From: Bacillota bacterium
GTDB lineage: Bacteria > Bacillota > Bacilli > Paenibacillales > NBRC-103111
NCBI GenBank assembly: GCA_023388055.1
Contig: JAEWGW010000004.1
Location: forward strand, 186,001-250,000
Direction of reading: 5' to 3'
Length of the DNA stretch: 64,000 nt
Part shown: positions 40,255 through 49,140 of the stretch, piece after piece
Numbering within the stretch: position 1 is the first letter of the stretch
Layout of the letters: every line of letters begins with the position of its first letter
Position numbers and translations under genes: made by a program
Notes under the pieces: model-generated
Told to the model about the DNA's origin: nothing
Databases searched by the model: none
Seen by the model: the letters and a program-made list of their open reading frames with translations, nothing else

Positions 40255-41534
40255 ACACCTCCTGTTTCCAGTCTCTTCACGGATTTGATCTGGTACAGCA
40301 CAATGGAGGTCAGGCATAGCAGCCCGCCGGCCACCATAATCAGCAGCCCCGTGCCCCTGCCCGCGCCTGTGCCGATCAGCCTTCCGATACTTCCCGCAAG
40401 GGTTCCCCCGTCCAGCAGTAGCGGGTTAAACACATAGTCCGCCAACACGCCCGAAACCGCGTAAGCCGCCACATACCCCAGCTGGGAAATCAGCCCGATG
40501 AGCCCCCAGGCTCTGCCTTGTTTGCTGTTCTCGATATTGGTGCGGGTCAGGAAGTCCAGGCTGGCATTGGCGAAGGGCAGCATGGCGAAGAAGAAAAAAC
40601 CCGCCGCGCTGATCCATACCATATTCTCCCTCATCCCGAAGGCCGCCATTCCTACCCCGGCAAAAAACAGGGAAACCGAAAGCAGCCTTACATAGCCTTT
40701 TTTGATGGGTAAAATGCCAACAACGACGCTGGTGACAAGCATTCCTGAAGCGGCGATGGTGATGATGGTTCCCAAGGCGGCGCTATCCGAAAAGGCCAGC
40801 ACCAGCGGTGTGGAGAGCGTCTGGATGAATCCCAGGAAAAAGGTAATGACCGAAGCGATAATGACCAGAACCAGCACACCTCTGTTTTCGGAAACAGCTG
40901 CCCAACCCTCCTTCAATTCTCTCTTAAAGGATTGGGGGGAACCGTCCCGCTGTGAGGCGAGACCCTTGCGCACCACCAAGGTGGAGGTGACGGTTACGAA
41001 AAAGGTGCAGATATCCAATAGAAGCAGCAGCTTGATATCCGCCACCGTGAGCAAAAATCCGGCCATAACCGGCGAAATGAGGAATTTGGCGGAGCCGGCC
41101 AGCTGAACAAACCCGCTTGCCTTGGTAAACTGCTCCGGTGTAAGCAAATCCGTTACCGTAGCCTTGTAGGCAGGGTCCAGAAGGGAGGAGAAGATGGAGC
41201 TGACCGTCACCCCCAGGTAGATCTGCCAAAGCTGCACTTCGCCGCGGAGCATACAAACCAGAATAAACACCAAACCCAGAGCCGAAAGACTGTCCCCCAG
41301 CACCATCAGGAGCCGGCGGTCATAACGGTCTGCAAGCACCCCGGATATGGCGCTCAGCAGCAGCCCGGGCATAAAAGCAAACAAGGTAACCAGTGCAACT
41401 GCCGAGGCTTTACCGGTGAGATTGAATACATATACACCCAGTCCGAAGGACGAAAGCCCGCTGCCGATAGCCGACACCAGTTGGCCCGACCACAGCAGCA
41501 TAAATTTCCCGAAGGGGTTTCCCGTCTTACTCAT
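40251..41534 (-). CDS. MFS transporter (MFS_3/enterobactin-exporter-like)
   Basis: About 427 residues, 12 membrane helices. FMLLWSGQLVSAIGSGLSSF at the N-terminus and motif A in SGVLADRYDRRLLMVLGD place it in the macrolide-efflux/MFS_3 group. The ATG at 41534 lies within the 3' end of the tetR gene and is preceded by GAGAGGGTGGCAGCC. Second gene of the four-gene efflux operon. Together with the ABC system it suggests TetR-controlled export of a toxic compound. Confidence 0.9.
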   Translation of the reverse strand: MSKTGNPFGKFMLLWSGQLVSAIGSGLSSFGLGVYVFNLTGKASAVALVTLFAFMPGLLLSAISGVLADRYDRRLLMVLGDSLSALGLVFILVCMLRGEVQLWQIYLGVTVSSIFSSLLDPAYKATVTDLLTPEQFTKASGFVQLAGSAKFLISPVMAGFLLTVADIKLLLLLDICTFFVTVTSTLVVRKGLASQRDGSPQSFKRELKEGWAAVSENRGVLVLVIIASVITFFLGFIQTLSTPLVLAFSDSAALGTIITIAASGMLVTSVVVGILPIKKGYVRLLSVSLFFAGVGMAAFGMRENMVWISAAGFFFFAMLPFANASLDFLTRTNIENSKQGRAWGLIGLISQLGYVAAYAVSGVLADYVFNPLLLDGGTLAGSIGRLIGTGAGRGTGLLIMVAGGLLCLTSIVLYQIKSVKRLETGGV

Positions 41535-42165
41535 GGCTGCCACCCTCTCCGAACATCCGCATGGCAGGTGCCAAGCTTCCCGGCTCTGCTCCCAGCAGCC
41601 GCTCTATATTATGGATGAGCGCCGGAACGCGGCCGGCAAGCTCTTCCTCCGCCAGCCCCGTCCCATCATCAAAAACGGTGTTGGCGTAAATGACCACCAT
41701 CTCCATACATTCATGGGGATAAGGCGTATTGAACAATCCCTCTTCAATCCCCTCCCGAATCATGTCTGCCAAAAGGGGGGTTAAGCCGCTGACGATCATC
41801 CGCTGGATCTTCTGATGCATCAGCGCGTTCTGGGGTTTGTGGATATGCTCCATCACCTCATCACCCCCTCCGCCACTCACGTTCATAGAGACTACAGTGC
41901 GGATGATCCGCTCCACAACCGGAATGCTCTTGTCCGCTGCCACCTCCCGGGCCGCAGCCATCAGCCGGATATTGTAGCGTTCGATGAGGGCGTCCATAAT
42001 ATCTTCCTTGGACTTGAAGTGGTAATACAGCGTACCCCGGGCAATACCCACCTTCTCCAAAATATCGTTGGTGCTGGTGCCGTCGAAGCCCTTCTGGCCA
42101 AACAGCTCATCCGCCGCATCCAATATTTCATCCCGGCGCTCCTCGGGTTTCTTCACGATTCTCAT
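41527..42165 (-). CDS. TetR family transcriptional regulator
   Basis: 212 residues. HTH in DELFGQKGFDGTSTNDILEK and VGIARGTLYYHFKSKEDIM, the standard TetR DNA-binding segment; the C-terminal ~150 residues are the helical ligand domain. First gene of the operon with the MFS pump and FtsX-type ABC exporter. It should repress from the ACCGAC...GTCGGT palindrome just upstream. Confidence 0.93.
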   Translation of the reverse strand: MRIVKKPEERRDEILDAADELFGQKGFDGTSTNDILEKVGIARGTLYYHFKSKEDIMDALIERYNIRLMAAAREVAADKSIPVVERIIRTVVSMNVSGGGGDEVMEHIHKPQNALMHQKIQRMIVSGLTPLLADMIREGIEEGLFNTPYPHECMEMVVIYANTVFDDGTGLAEEELAGRVPALIHNIERLLGAEPGSLAPAMRMFGEGGSHE

Positions 42166-42194
42166 GGTGCGCTATCCCTCCCCGCATTCTATAG

Positions 42195-42211
42195 ACCGAC
42201 TGTCTGTCGGT
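42195..42211. promoter_or_regulatory. TetR-type operator of the efflux operon
   Basis: Arms ACCGAC / GTCGGT around TGTCT, 30 bases upstream of the tetR ATG. A minus-strand TTGACA lies near 42238-42243, but I could not place a good -10 box. Confidence 0.7.
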
Positions 42212-42416
42212 AATATCATGACATATCCCCCTTGATGTTGTCAAGGAGGTGTATGCCCATTATTAGGAGGGGATGCGCACCTTAGGGGAGTCTGGCGGGC
42301 CAAAAGGTGCGGGAGGTGCACCCTTTCTCTGGTTGGGGGCTTAGATTTTATACGAAAATGCCGCGTCTGCCCCAGAATTTTCATTCCTGGCGATGGCCGC
42401 TGGGCCGTGGGCGATT

Positions 42417-42601
42417 CTAACGGCGGTGAGAGCCGCTATTTGTCCCAAAACGGGACACTGCAAAATCTAACGGAAGCAGGAGCCGTTATTGGGCTAAAAT
42501 AGAGCATGCGGCGGGGCAAAATGCCCAAATAGCGGCTGTGGCCGCCGTTAGATTTTGAGAAGTGGCGATATCGCCGAAATAAGGTCTCTGGCCGCCGTTA
42601 G
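42417..42601. repeat. 185-bp four-unit dyad element, class A copy 3
   Basis: Forward units 42417-42442 and 42467-42492, reverse units 42526-42551 and 42576-42601. The unit is CTAACGGCGG, a few bases, then GAGCCGCTATT. Spacing is exactly 50 bases on each side and total length matches copy 1. It lies between the tetR promoter region and the 3' end of the helicase gene. The remaining part of the 42214-42647 gap has short GGTGC repeats but no gene. Confidence 0.8.
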
Positions 42602-42647
42602 AATCCGGCGAATAAATATTCATCGCTTTTATTCGGCGGACAGACGC

Positions 42648-44963
42648 TTAAACCAGCTCCAGCAGCCCCATCTCCAGGCAGGTTTCCAGGTCGAAGGTTT
42701 TTACCCCGGCTGTAAAGCGGATGCTGATTTCCTTATGCGTCAGCCCGGAGATGGTGCCGCTGCCGAATACCCGGTGCTTGACGGACAGCCCCTTCTCCAG
42801 GTCGGACCGTTCGCGGACAGCGTTCGGGTTGGCGGCAGCCTGTTGTTGGGAGACCCGCTGGGTTGTTGCCCCTTGCCGGGAGGCCGCGGCTTGTTTGCCC
42901 TGTTCACCCGTCCGGTTGCTTTGCCCTCCCACCGCTTTGCTCTGCCCTCCCACCACCTTGCTCTGCCCTGCCGCCTGTTTGTTCTCCGGCCGCTGCTCCG
43001 GCGGGTTCAGGATATTCCGCACATCACTGATAAACCGGGATTCGGAGGTTTTTTCCCCATCCCGCTCCTTGTAGGAAATCATCTGGAGATTCGTTTTGGC
43101 CCGGGTCATGCCCACATAAAACAGCCTGGCCGCCTCCTCCATCAAGGCCTGCTTCACCTCCGGCGCGCCCCGGTCATCGTCCTTGGAGGGAATAACCCCC
43201 TCCACCAGATCGATCATGTACACATGCTCGAATTCCAGACCCTTGGCGCTGTGGAAGGTGGAGAAGGTCACGGCATTTTGCCCCTTGCGCCGTTTGGATC
43301 GTTTAAGCTCGGCCTCCAGATGCTTCAGCCGTTCGTGGAACTGCACCATGGTCTCCAAACCTTCGGCAATCCCCTCCAGCGTGTTCAGAATCCCCAGCAG
43401 ATATTCCTTGCGGAAGCCCAGGCGTTCGCACATCTTTTCGATGGCTTTTTCATATCCCAGCCTGCCCCGGATGGTCTTGATGGCATCCAGCGGAGGAGTG
43501 CCGCGCATCTGCTCGAAGGTTTCCTTGCACTCCCGGAGCAGCTTCACTTGGTAATCCTGGAGAGGCGCGTACTGCTGCAGGTTATCGAACACGGACTCAT
43601 TGTTGTCGATGCCCCGGATGGCCTCCATCTGCTGGCGGGTAATATACGCGTTCAGCTTCAAATGGATTTTTTCCAGAATATCCGTCCGTTTGTCCGAAAA
43701 GGTTAACCGCATAAAATTCAATACGTCCTCAACCATCCAATGGCTAAAAAAACGGACATCCGCATCCTTCATATAAAAGGGAATTCCCGCCCGGTCGAAG
43801 GCGTTCATGAGCGCAATGGAGGAGGAATTATTCCGGTACAGAATGGCCGCACCGCTAAGATCCTCAATGCCTTTTATCTCCTGAACCAAATATTGGGTTT
43901 GGGATTCATATCGTGAAAAGCTTTTGTGCTTAATCCTGCCGCGTGAAGGATTATGGGTGAACATATTCTTGGCGTAGCGGTTCTTATTGCGCTTAATAAA
44001 CGCATTCGCCACATGAACAATCCCCTTGGACGAACGGTAATTTTGTTCCATATAAAGAATGGCCGCATTGGGATACACATCCCTGAACCGGAGGAGATAA
44101 GAGGGTTCGGCGCCCCGCCAGCTGTAGATGGACTGGTCATCATCGGCCACCATGCACAGGTTCCCATGCTCCCGGGCCAGCTTCTCGGCAATGGCATGCT
44201 GGACCAGAGAGGTGTCCTGGCCTTCGTCGATCAGGAGGTAATCGTAGCGCCGCTGGTATTTGCGCAGCAGCTCCCCGTCCTCCTCCAGCGCCAGCTCGGC
44301 CCAGGTGAGCATATCGTCGAAATCCACCAGCAGGCTGGAATGCCCCGAACGCTTAAACGACTCATATTCCTGCAGAACCAGCTCCGCCTGAGGCACATCG
44401 CACTTCACCGATTTCCACTCGTCCGGCGGCACCATTTTGTTTTTGATAAAGCTGATATAGGTGGTCAAATCCTCCAGCTGATCATCCGTTATCCGCTCGC
44501 GGGCAACGGAGCCGTAGAGGTCCCGGAGGATGATTTTTTTGTGAAGGGGCAGCTGGCCGTTCTCCTGAAGGGTTTCCTGCTCCTCCGTGGAGATGTCGCC
44601 CTCGATGATCTTGTAGGCCATCCTCCTCTTCCAGAAATACTCCCGCATCACCTCGAAGGCGAGACTGTGGATGGTGGAAAAGTCCACGGGAGACAGCTCC
44701 GGGAAGAACCGGCTGAACCGCTCCTTCATATCCGTTGCTGATGCCTTGCTGAAGGTAACCGCCTTAATCCGCGAAGGGGCCACACCCTTCTCCTCTATTA
44801 AAAAGCCGGTCCGCATGATGATAGTGGTAGTTTTGCCGGAGCCCGGCGTAGCCAACAGCAGCATCGGCCCCTCGGTTTGCACCGTGGCCTTCGCTTGCAC
44901 CTCGTTCAATTCCACACCAAGCTCCGCTTTTTTCCGCTGAAAAAATCCGGCCGTGTCTCTCAT
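42648..44963 (-). CDS. UvrD/PcrA-like superfamily 1 DNA helicase
   Basis: 771 residues. Q motif LNEVQAKA, Walker A LLATPGSGKTTTIIMRTG, motif II YLLIDEGQDTS, motif III ADDDQSIYSWRGA, motif IV QNYRSSKGIVHVANAF, motif V FSTFHSAKGLEFEHVY and motif VI LFYVGMTRAKTNLQ. A flexible linker (residues ~655-705) has tandem V-G-G-Q-S-K repeats. The last ~50 residues (KHRVFGSGTISGL) are the PcrA-type C-terminal Tudor-like domain. Translocates on ssDNA 3' to 5', in repair or recombination. Somewhat diverged from canonical PcrA. Confidence 0.92.
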   Translation of the reverse strand: MRDTAGFFQRKKAELGVELNEVQAKATVQTEGPMLLLATPGSGKTTTIIMRTGFLIEEKGVAPSRIKAVTFSKASATDMKERFSRFFPELSPVDFSTIHSLAFEVMREYFWKRRMAYKIIEGDISTEEQETLQENGQLPLHKKIILRDLYGSVARERITDDQLEDLTTYISFIKNKMVPPDEWKSVKCDVPQAELVLQEYESFKRSGHSSLLVDFDDMLTWAELALEEDGELLRKYQRRYDYLLIDEGQDTSLVQHAIAEKLAREHGNLCMVADDDQSIYSWRGAEPSYLLRFRDVYPNAAILYMEQNYRSSKGIVHVANAFIKRNKNRYAKNMFTHNPSRGRIKHKSFSRYESQTQYLVQEIKGIEDLSGAAILYRNNSSSIALMNAFDRAGIPFYMKDADVRFFSHWMVEDVLNFMRLTFSDKRTDILEKIHLKLNAYITRQQMEAIRGIDNNESVFDNLQQYAPLQDYQVKLLRECKETFEQMRGTPPLDAIKTIRGRLGYEKAIEKMCERLGFRKEYLLGILNTLEGIAEGLETMVQFHERLKHLEAELKRSKRRKGQNAVTFSTFHSAKGLEFEHVYMIDLVEGVIPSKDDDRGAPEVKQALMEEAARLFYVGMTRAKTNLQMISYKERDGEKTSESRFISDVRNILNPPEQRPENKQAAGQSKVVGGQSKAVGGQSNRTGEQGKQAAASRQGATTQRVSQQQAAANPNAVRERSDLEKGLSVKHRVFGSGTISGLTHKEISIRFTAGVKTFDLETCLEMGLLELV

Positions 44964-45026
44964 ACTCTTCCGTCCCTTTCTTTTGCTAAACCCTTACTGG
45001 CATTATACCATGCTGTGCAAGAGCAG

Positions 45027-45072
45027 AAAAAAGCCGGCTGGACACCAGGCGTACCTGACATCCGTCCGGCTG
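45027..45072 (-). terminator. Terminator of the SDR gene
   Basis: On the minus strand AGCCGG and CCGGCT arms bracket about 30 bases, followed by six T. It lies roughly 45 bases after the SDR stop. The stem is imperfect. Confidence 0.5.
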
Positions 45073-45116
45073 GAACGGAACAGCCTCCGCGAAGTGAGCG
45101 GGTTATCTGACACGTC

Positions 45117-45911
45117 CTAGAATATCGTAGGCACCATTCCTCCATCCATCCGGATGGGAGAGCCTCTGAATGCAGACGCTTGAGGACTGCACAGGAAAAC
45201 GGCCAATCTGCCGATTTCTGCCGGCCGGATAAACCGCTGAATCTCCGATTGGGGCAGGCTGGAGGCCATAAACGACTTTTCTTTTTCAGAGAAGGTCATC
45301 GCTTCGTTCGTATACAATCCCTTAATAATGTGCTGCACCTGCTCCGACAGCGTCGGTCCCGGCATAATCGTGTTTACGGTCACATCGGTACCCCGGGTTA
45401 AGCGGGATAAACTTTTGGACAAGGACAGCAGCGCGGATTTGGTCATGGCGTATTGCAGCATTTGACCGGAGGGCATAACCGCCTCTTCACTGGCGATGAA
45501 TAAGATACGGCCAAATTGACTGTCTCTCATTTTGGGCAGATAGGATTGGGACAGGCCGTGGGCAGCAAACACATTGGTACGGAAGTATCTCTCCAATGCC
45601 GCATCATCCACATCCTCAGCCTTCATAAGCTCGTAGATGCCCATATTGTTCACCAGAATATCCACTTGAGGGAATTTCCGGAACAGTGCTTCCCGCTGCT
45701 TGATGTCCACCAGATCGGCTGCGGCATTCTGCGGGCTGGTATCGGGGAAAGCCGACTTCAGCTCCTTCACCGTCCGCTCCGCTTCCTCCTGGCTGCGGCC
45801 GTTCACATATACATGCACACCTTCTTTGGCGAGCTCAAAGGCGATTGCCTTTCCGATTCCTCTGGTTGAACCTGTAACCAGAGCTGTTTTGTTGTGCAGT
45901 CCCATATCCAT
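45117..45911 (-). CDS. Short-chain dehydrogenase/reductase
   Basis: 264 residues. Cofactor motif VTGSTRGIGKAIAFELAKEG, NNMGIYEL (N-N-x-G, Met in place of Ala), and the active-site region with Ser in LFIASEEAV and Y-x-x-x-K in MLQYAMTKSALLSL. C-terminal RFIRPAEIGRLAVFLCSPQA and GSPIRMDGGMVPTIF fit the classical SDR. Substrate unknown. AAGGAGACCTCAAGC precedes the ATG. The stop TAG lies in a sequence resembling the end of the MITE-like element. Confidence 0.92.
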   Translation of the reverse strand: MDMGLHNKTALVTGSTRGIGKAIAFELAKEGVHVYVNGRSQEEAERTVKELKSAFPDTSPQNAAADLVDIKQREALFRKFPQVDILVNNMGIYELMKAEDVDDAALERYFRTNVFAAHGLSQSYLPKMRDSQFGRILFIASEEAVMPSGQMLQYAMTKSALLSLSKSLSRLTRGTDVTVNTIMPGPTLSEQVQHIIKGLYTNEAMTFSEKEKSFMASSLPQSEIQRFIRPAEIGRLAVFLCSPQASAFRGSPIRMDGGMVPTIF

Positions 45912-46036
45912 GCTTGAGGTCTCCTTCCAAGGCAGTTATTCAATGGATCGAGATCATCTTACCTTGGAGGGCCTATCGAAGTAACTAGCAGGCTGCGACA
46001 ACATTCTAGCTGAACACGCCAAACCACTATACGCGG

Positions 46037-47035
46037 CTAAATGATGCCGCCAACTCCGGAATGACGCAGCCGCCAATTGGAAGGAGTTTCGCCTTCCCAG
46101 GACCGAAACGCCCGGTAGAAGGAATTCTGGTCTTCATAACCGATGAGGAAGGCCACCTCCTTCAGGTCCAGCGAAGGGTCCGTTAAGTAAGTCCGGGCCA
46201 GCTCATGCCTGGCTTCGGACAAAAGGTGCTTAAAGCTGGCATTCTCCCCGGCCAGCTGGCGCTGTAAAGTCCGGCTGCTGACACCCAGCTCCTTGGCAGC
46301 CGCTTGAATCTCCGGAGCCCCGGCGGTAAGACTCCGTTTTATGATCCATTTCACGGCTTCGGTGATGGAGCGGGGCTGCTGCTCGTCCAACGAACGCTCC
46401 ACAGCGGGAGTCAGAATCTCCAGCAATTCCTCATTGTATGAAAGAAAAGGACGGTCCAGGTCCCTGCGGTGCAGCACCAGCCGATTATGGGCCGCACCGG
46501 TCCGCACCGGACAGCCGAAATATGCCTCCAGTGCCTGCACGTCCCCCATGGTCTGGGCAAATTCCACCCGCCGCGCGGTAAGCGGCAGCCCTGTCCCCCG
46601 GCGGCCCAGCTCCAACAAAAACGCCAGCGTGATGCCCGTGAGCACTGGCGGTCCAGCTTCACCGGGAGTGGCCCAGGCCAAGTCAATGATGCAGAAATCC
46701 CCCTCCTCGGTGATCCGCAGACTTTCGGGAGGGCACATCTGTTTATAACGGACCATCCGGTTTAGCGCATCACCGTAACTGCGGGCATGATAGGTTGCCA
46801 GGACGGAGGGAGGGTATTGGGCGGTTTCGAATGCAGCTGCCAGCCGGATGATGGCTTGCGCCGTGTCCCCGGTGATATCGGCATAGGCCTGCCAGACCGC
46901 ATCATATTGGGCTGCGGTCAAAACCGGCTGCGCTGCAATGCTAAGCGGCAGCTGCGCTTTAAGGGCTATCTCCTCTGCAGGGATGCCCAAGTGACCCAAA
47001 CCGGCCCAGAAGCCAGGTGGCATTCTGATATTCAT
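46037..47035 (-). CDS. AraC family regulator with arabinose-binding-type N-domain (OruR/ArgR-like)
   Basis: About 332 residues. The N-terminal domain (GFWAGLGHLGIPAEEIALKA, later RYKQMCPPESLRITEEGDF) fits the PF12625-type sensor of AraC regulators. The C-terminal HTH is PEIQAAAKELGVSSRTLQRQ and LDLKEVAFLIGYEDQNSFYR. It starts at an ATG that shares one base with the stop of the DUF4386-like gene (TAATG), so they form an operon. This regulator type is commoner in proteobacteria; acquisition by transfer is possible. Confidence 0.88.
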   Translation of the reverse strand: MNIRMPPGFWAGLGHLGIPAEEIALKAQLPLSIAAQPVLTAAQYDAVWQAYADITGDTAQAIIRLAAAFETAQYPPSVLATYHARSYGDALNRMVRYKQMCPPESLRITEEGDFCIIDLAWATPGEAGPPVLTGITLAFLLELGRRGTGLPLTARRVEFAQTMGDVQALEAYFGCPVRTGAAHNRLVLHRRDLDRPFLSYNEELLEILTPAVERSLDEQQPRSITEAVKWIIKRSLTAGAPEIQAAAKELGVSSRTLQRQLAGENASFKHLLSEARHELARTYLTDPSLDLKEVAFLIGYEDQNSFYRAFRSWEGETPSNWRLRHSGVGGII

Positions 47036-47676
47036 TACATGCTCCCAACCTTCCTGTCCAGCATTCGAATCCCCAGCAGCACCAGCCAGGCGGTCAAAAC
47101 AAGCTGTATCACCAATACCGCCCCATTCCCCAGCAGCCACGGATAGGCGCCGACAAAGGCTAATACTCCCGTCAAAAACCCCAGATAAGCCGCGGGTTTT
47201 CCTATTGTGCTTTTCCGGATGGCAAAGGATAAAAGAAGGATGGCTAACCCAAATAGGAGAAAGGCCAAGTGTACTCCTCCATAGTACAGGCTCAGAACCA
47301 GACGATAGCTTTCGGGGGACAGTGCAATATCATAAACGGGATAGACCAGCCGGCCCAAAACCACAACCAGGATCATATAAACAGGGACGTTTAGAGCTAA
47401 TATGCCGCATCCCAACATGGCTTTGATCAAATCCGTCTTCGCCAGTATCAGGTATAGAGCAACAACGGCCGGAATTAGCAGCAGCGCGGCAAAAACCAGC
47501 AGCTCATCCGCCATGGAAAGCTGGAGCTTCCATTCCGCCAGCCAAACCAGAAGCGCCTCGTCCGACATAGGGGGATGGGGCACAGGCAAAAGAAACAGCT
47601 GCTGCGCAAAAAAAAGAATTCCCGAGAGGATGCAGCATATCCCTCCAAATTGAATTACGCCCATTTTCGATTTCAT
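47035..47676 (-). CDS. Membrane protein, DUF4386-like
   Basis: 213 residues with six predicted membrane helices (GGICCILSGILFFAQQLFLL, LLVFAALLLIPAVVALYLIL, VPVYMILVVVLGRLVYP, LAFLLFGLAILLLSFAI and two more). Layout resembles DUF4386 proteins, but the match is by general appearance. Coupled to the AraC-type regulator that follows, which might respond to a compound it senses or transports. Confidence 0.65.
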   Translation of the reverse strand: MKSKMGVIQFGGICCILSGILFFAQQLFLLPVPHPPMSDEALLVWLAEWKLQLSMADELLVFAALLLIPAVVALYLILAKTDLIKAMLGCGILALNVPVYMILVVVLGRLVYPVYDIALSPESYRLVLSLYYGGVHLAFLLFGLAILLLSFAIRKSTIGKPAAYLGFLTGVLAFVGAYPWLLGNGAVLVIQLVLTAWLVLLGIRMLDRKVGSM

Positions 47677-47735
47677 ACGATGCTACGCCCCTCTCACTCC
47701 GGGTTTGTCCGGACAATGCTCGCCCCATATACCTG

Positions 47736-48038
47736 CTATTGACCCGAATCCAGCCTGCCGCATAAAGCCGCGATGCGGTTAAACTGGGTTTCCTCTTTTT
47801 TGGCCAGCTCAATAAATTGGATCTGCTCGCGCTTCAGATAATCCGGTTGATTCAGGAAAGCCTCCAGCACCTGCCGGCTCTCCAAACCTTCCTCGATATA
47901 GGCCGGCAAAACGACCTGACGGATTTCCTTGTTCTCCTTCAGGACCACTTGGACGGAATCCCCCAGCTCCTTGCCCACTGCCCGCCGGATCACTTCGTTA
48001 TACACAAAATAATGCCCGTCGCTGTTAAACTCATACAC
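47736..48038 (-). CDS. YdeI/OmpD-associated (DUF1905-like) small protein
   Basis: About 100 residues from the ATG at 48038 (CCAAGGGGGAAGCGCG in front). GKELGDSVQVVLKENKEIRQ and VVLPAYIEEGL form the family's beta-barrel strand pair, followed by a helical FIELAKKEETQFNRIAALC segment with the conserved A-K-x-x-E-T-x-x-R-I pattern. YdeI-like proteins have been linked to resistance to cationic peptides. A longer frame to 48182 runs into the repeat element upstream and is rejected. Confidence 0.75.
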   Translation of the reverse strand: MYEFNSDGHYFVYNEVIRRAVGKELGDSVQVVLKENKEIRQVVLPAYIEEGLESRQVLEAFLNQPDYLKREQIQFIELAKKEETQFNRIAALCGRLDSGQ

Positions 48039-48129
48039 CATCGCGCTTCCCCCTTGGCATGGACCGAATGTAATTAAATCCCATTTTACACACTTGTATT
48101 CACGTTGAGAAGACCACTCCGTCCACCCC

Positions 48130-48311
48130 AAATGCAAAAGTGCAGTTATTTCTGCTACAAGCTGCTTACTTCGGGGCTCCAAATGTAAAAGTGCACTTAT
48201 TCCCCGCCAATCCCCTCCATTTATCGGCTTCAGCGAAGAATAAATGCACTTTTGCAGGATAGGGGCTCCAATGGGAGCACATGGTCAAAAATAACTGCAC
48301 TTTTGCAGGAT
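48130..48311. repeat. 182-bp four-unit dyad element, class B
   Basis: Same architecture as the class A elements but a different unit, ATGCAAAAGTGCAGTTATT. Forward units at 48130-48150 and 48181-48201, reverse units at 48239-48260 and 48290-48311, each pair 51 bases apart. The outer pair ends TTATTT and the inner pair TTATTC, again a nested match. It lies between the YdeI-like gene and the 3' end of the phosphatase gene. Confidence 0.8.
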
Positions 48312-48398
48312 GGCACTGCCCGCTCCCCCATCTCTGCACCATAAACAGGCTTAACACCTGCCGTCTTCCCGGTCCTGACCGGCGTAGAACCAAGCACC

Positions 48399-49094
48399 TC
48401 AAAATCGGCCAATGGAACGGGTTTCTATCCTTCCCTTGGACGGCAGATAGACATGATAGATCATCTGCTCCAGCTCCACGAGACAAAGCCCCCGGGCTTC
48501 GATAACGGGATAGGTGTTGGACCCCAAATCACAGTTCAGCCGCACTCCGTCAAAATAAATCCGTTCCACCGGCGTATGCCCATGCACCACAGGCCGATGC
48601 CCCGTCAGGGCAAGCAGCTCCTCCCGTGATATGCCGTAAAACTCAGACTCGGACATCCATAGGATATCCCGTCCTTGCTGCAGAAGGGCTACATCCGGGT
48701 TCAGGCCGGCATGTGTGAACATGTAGGATTCTGTTTGATAAACCAAGGGCAGATTATTCATCCATTGCAAAAATTCGTTTATCTGGTCCTTCGAAAAGGT
48801 TTTCTCCCAATCCCTTAACGTTTCCCGGCCCCCATGCTGCAGCCACAGCTTATCCCCGTTCCAGAAATAGGCCAAGGCCATCTCTTCGTGATTGCCAAGA
48901 AGCGCAATGACATGATCCGGGAAAGCTTCCGTTAATTCTTTGATTCTGCGGATTACCTTGGCATTTCCGTTTCCCCGGTCAATCATATCACCGCCGATAA
49001 TAAGTAAATCCCGGTTGAAGTCTACTTGGGCATGCTCCAATAAACGCTCCAGCCCCACATCGTCTCCATGGATATCCGTGATAAAAAATGTCAA
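48399..49094 (-). CDS. Calcineurin-like serine/threonine phosphatase
   Basis: 231 residues. Metallophosphoesterase motifs in order: FITDIHGD (D-x-H), IIGGDMIDRG (G-D-x-x-D-R-G), ALLGNHEEM (G-N-H-E), THAGLNPD (H-A-G) and VVHGHTPV (H-G-H). The set matches lambda-phage-type/PrpE-like phosphatases that act on phosphoproteins or dinucleoside polyphosphates. Upstream of it lies the large hybrid kinase on the same strand (46 bases between), with no strong sign of an operon. Confidence 0.92.
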   Translation of the reverse strand: MTFFITDIHGDDVGLERLLEHAQVDFNRDLLIIGGDMIDRGNGNAKVIRRIKELTEAFPDHVIALLGNHEEMALAYFWNGDKLWLQHGGRETLRDWEKTFSKDQINEFLQWMNNLPLVYQTESYMFTHAGLNPDVALLQQGRDILWMSESEFYGISREELLALTGHRPVVHGHTPVERIYFDGVRLNCDLGSNTYPVIEARGLCLVELEQMIYHVYLPSKGRIETRSIGRF

Positions 49095-49140
49095 CGTCCC
49101 GCCTCCTGATGAGAATGTTTATAAAGTGACCCAACTGGAG

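Noticed and set aside
42555..43706. 383-codon plus-strand open frame
   Set aside because: Antisense to the helicase gene and running into the repeat element; no protein-like features.
48130..48311. Short CRISPR array
   Set aside because: Units are spaced like repeat-spacer units, but two are inverted, there are only four, and no cas genes are present.
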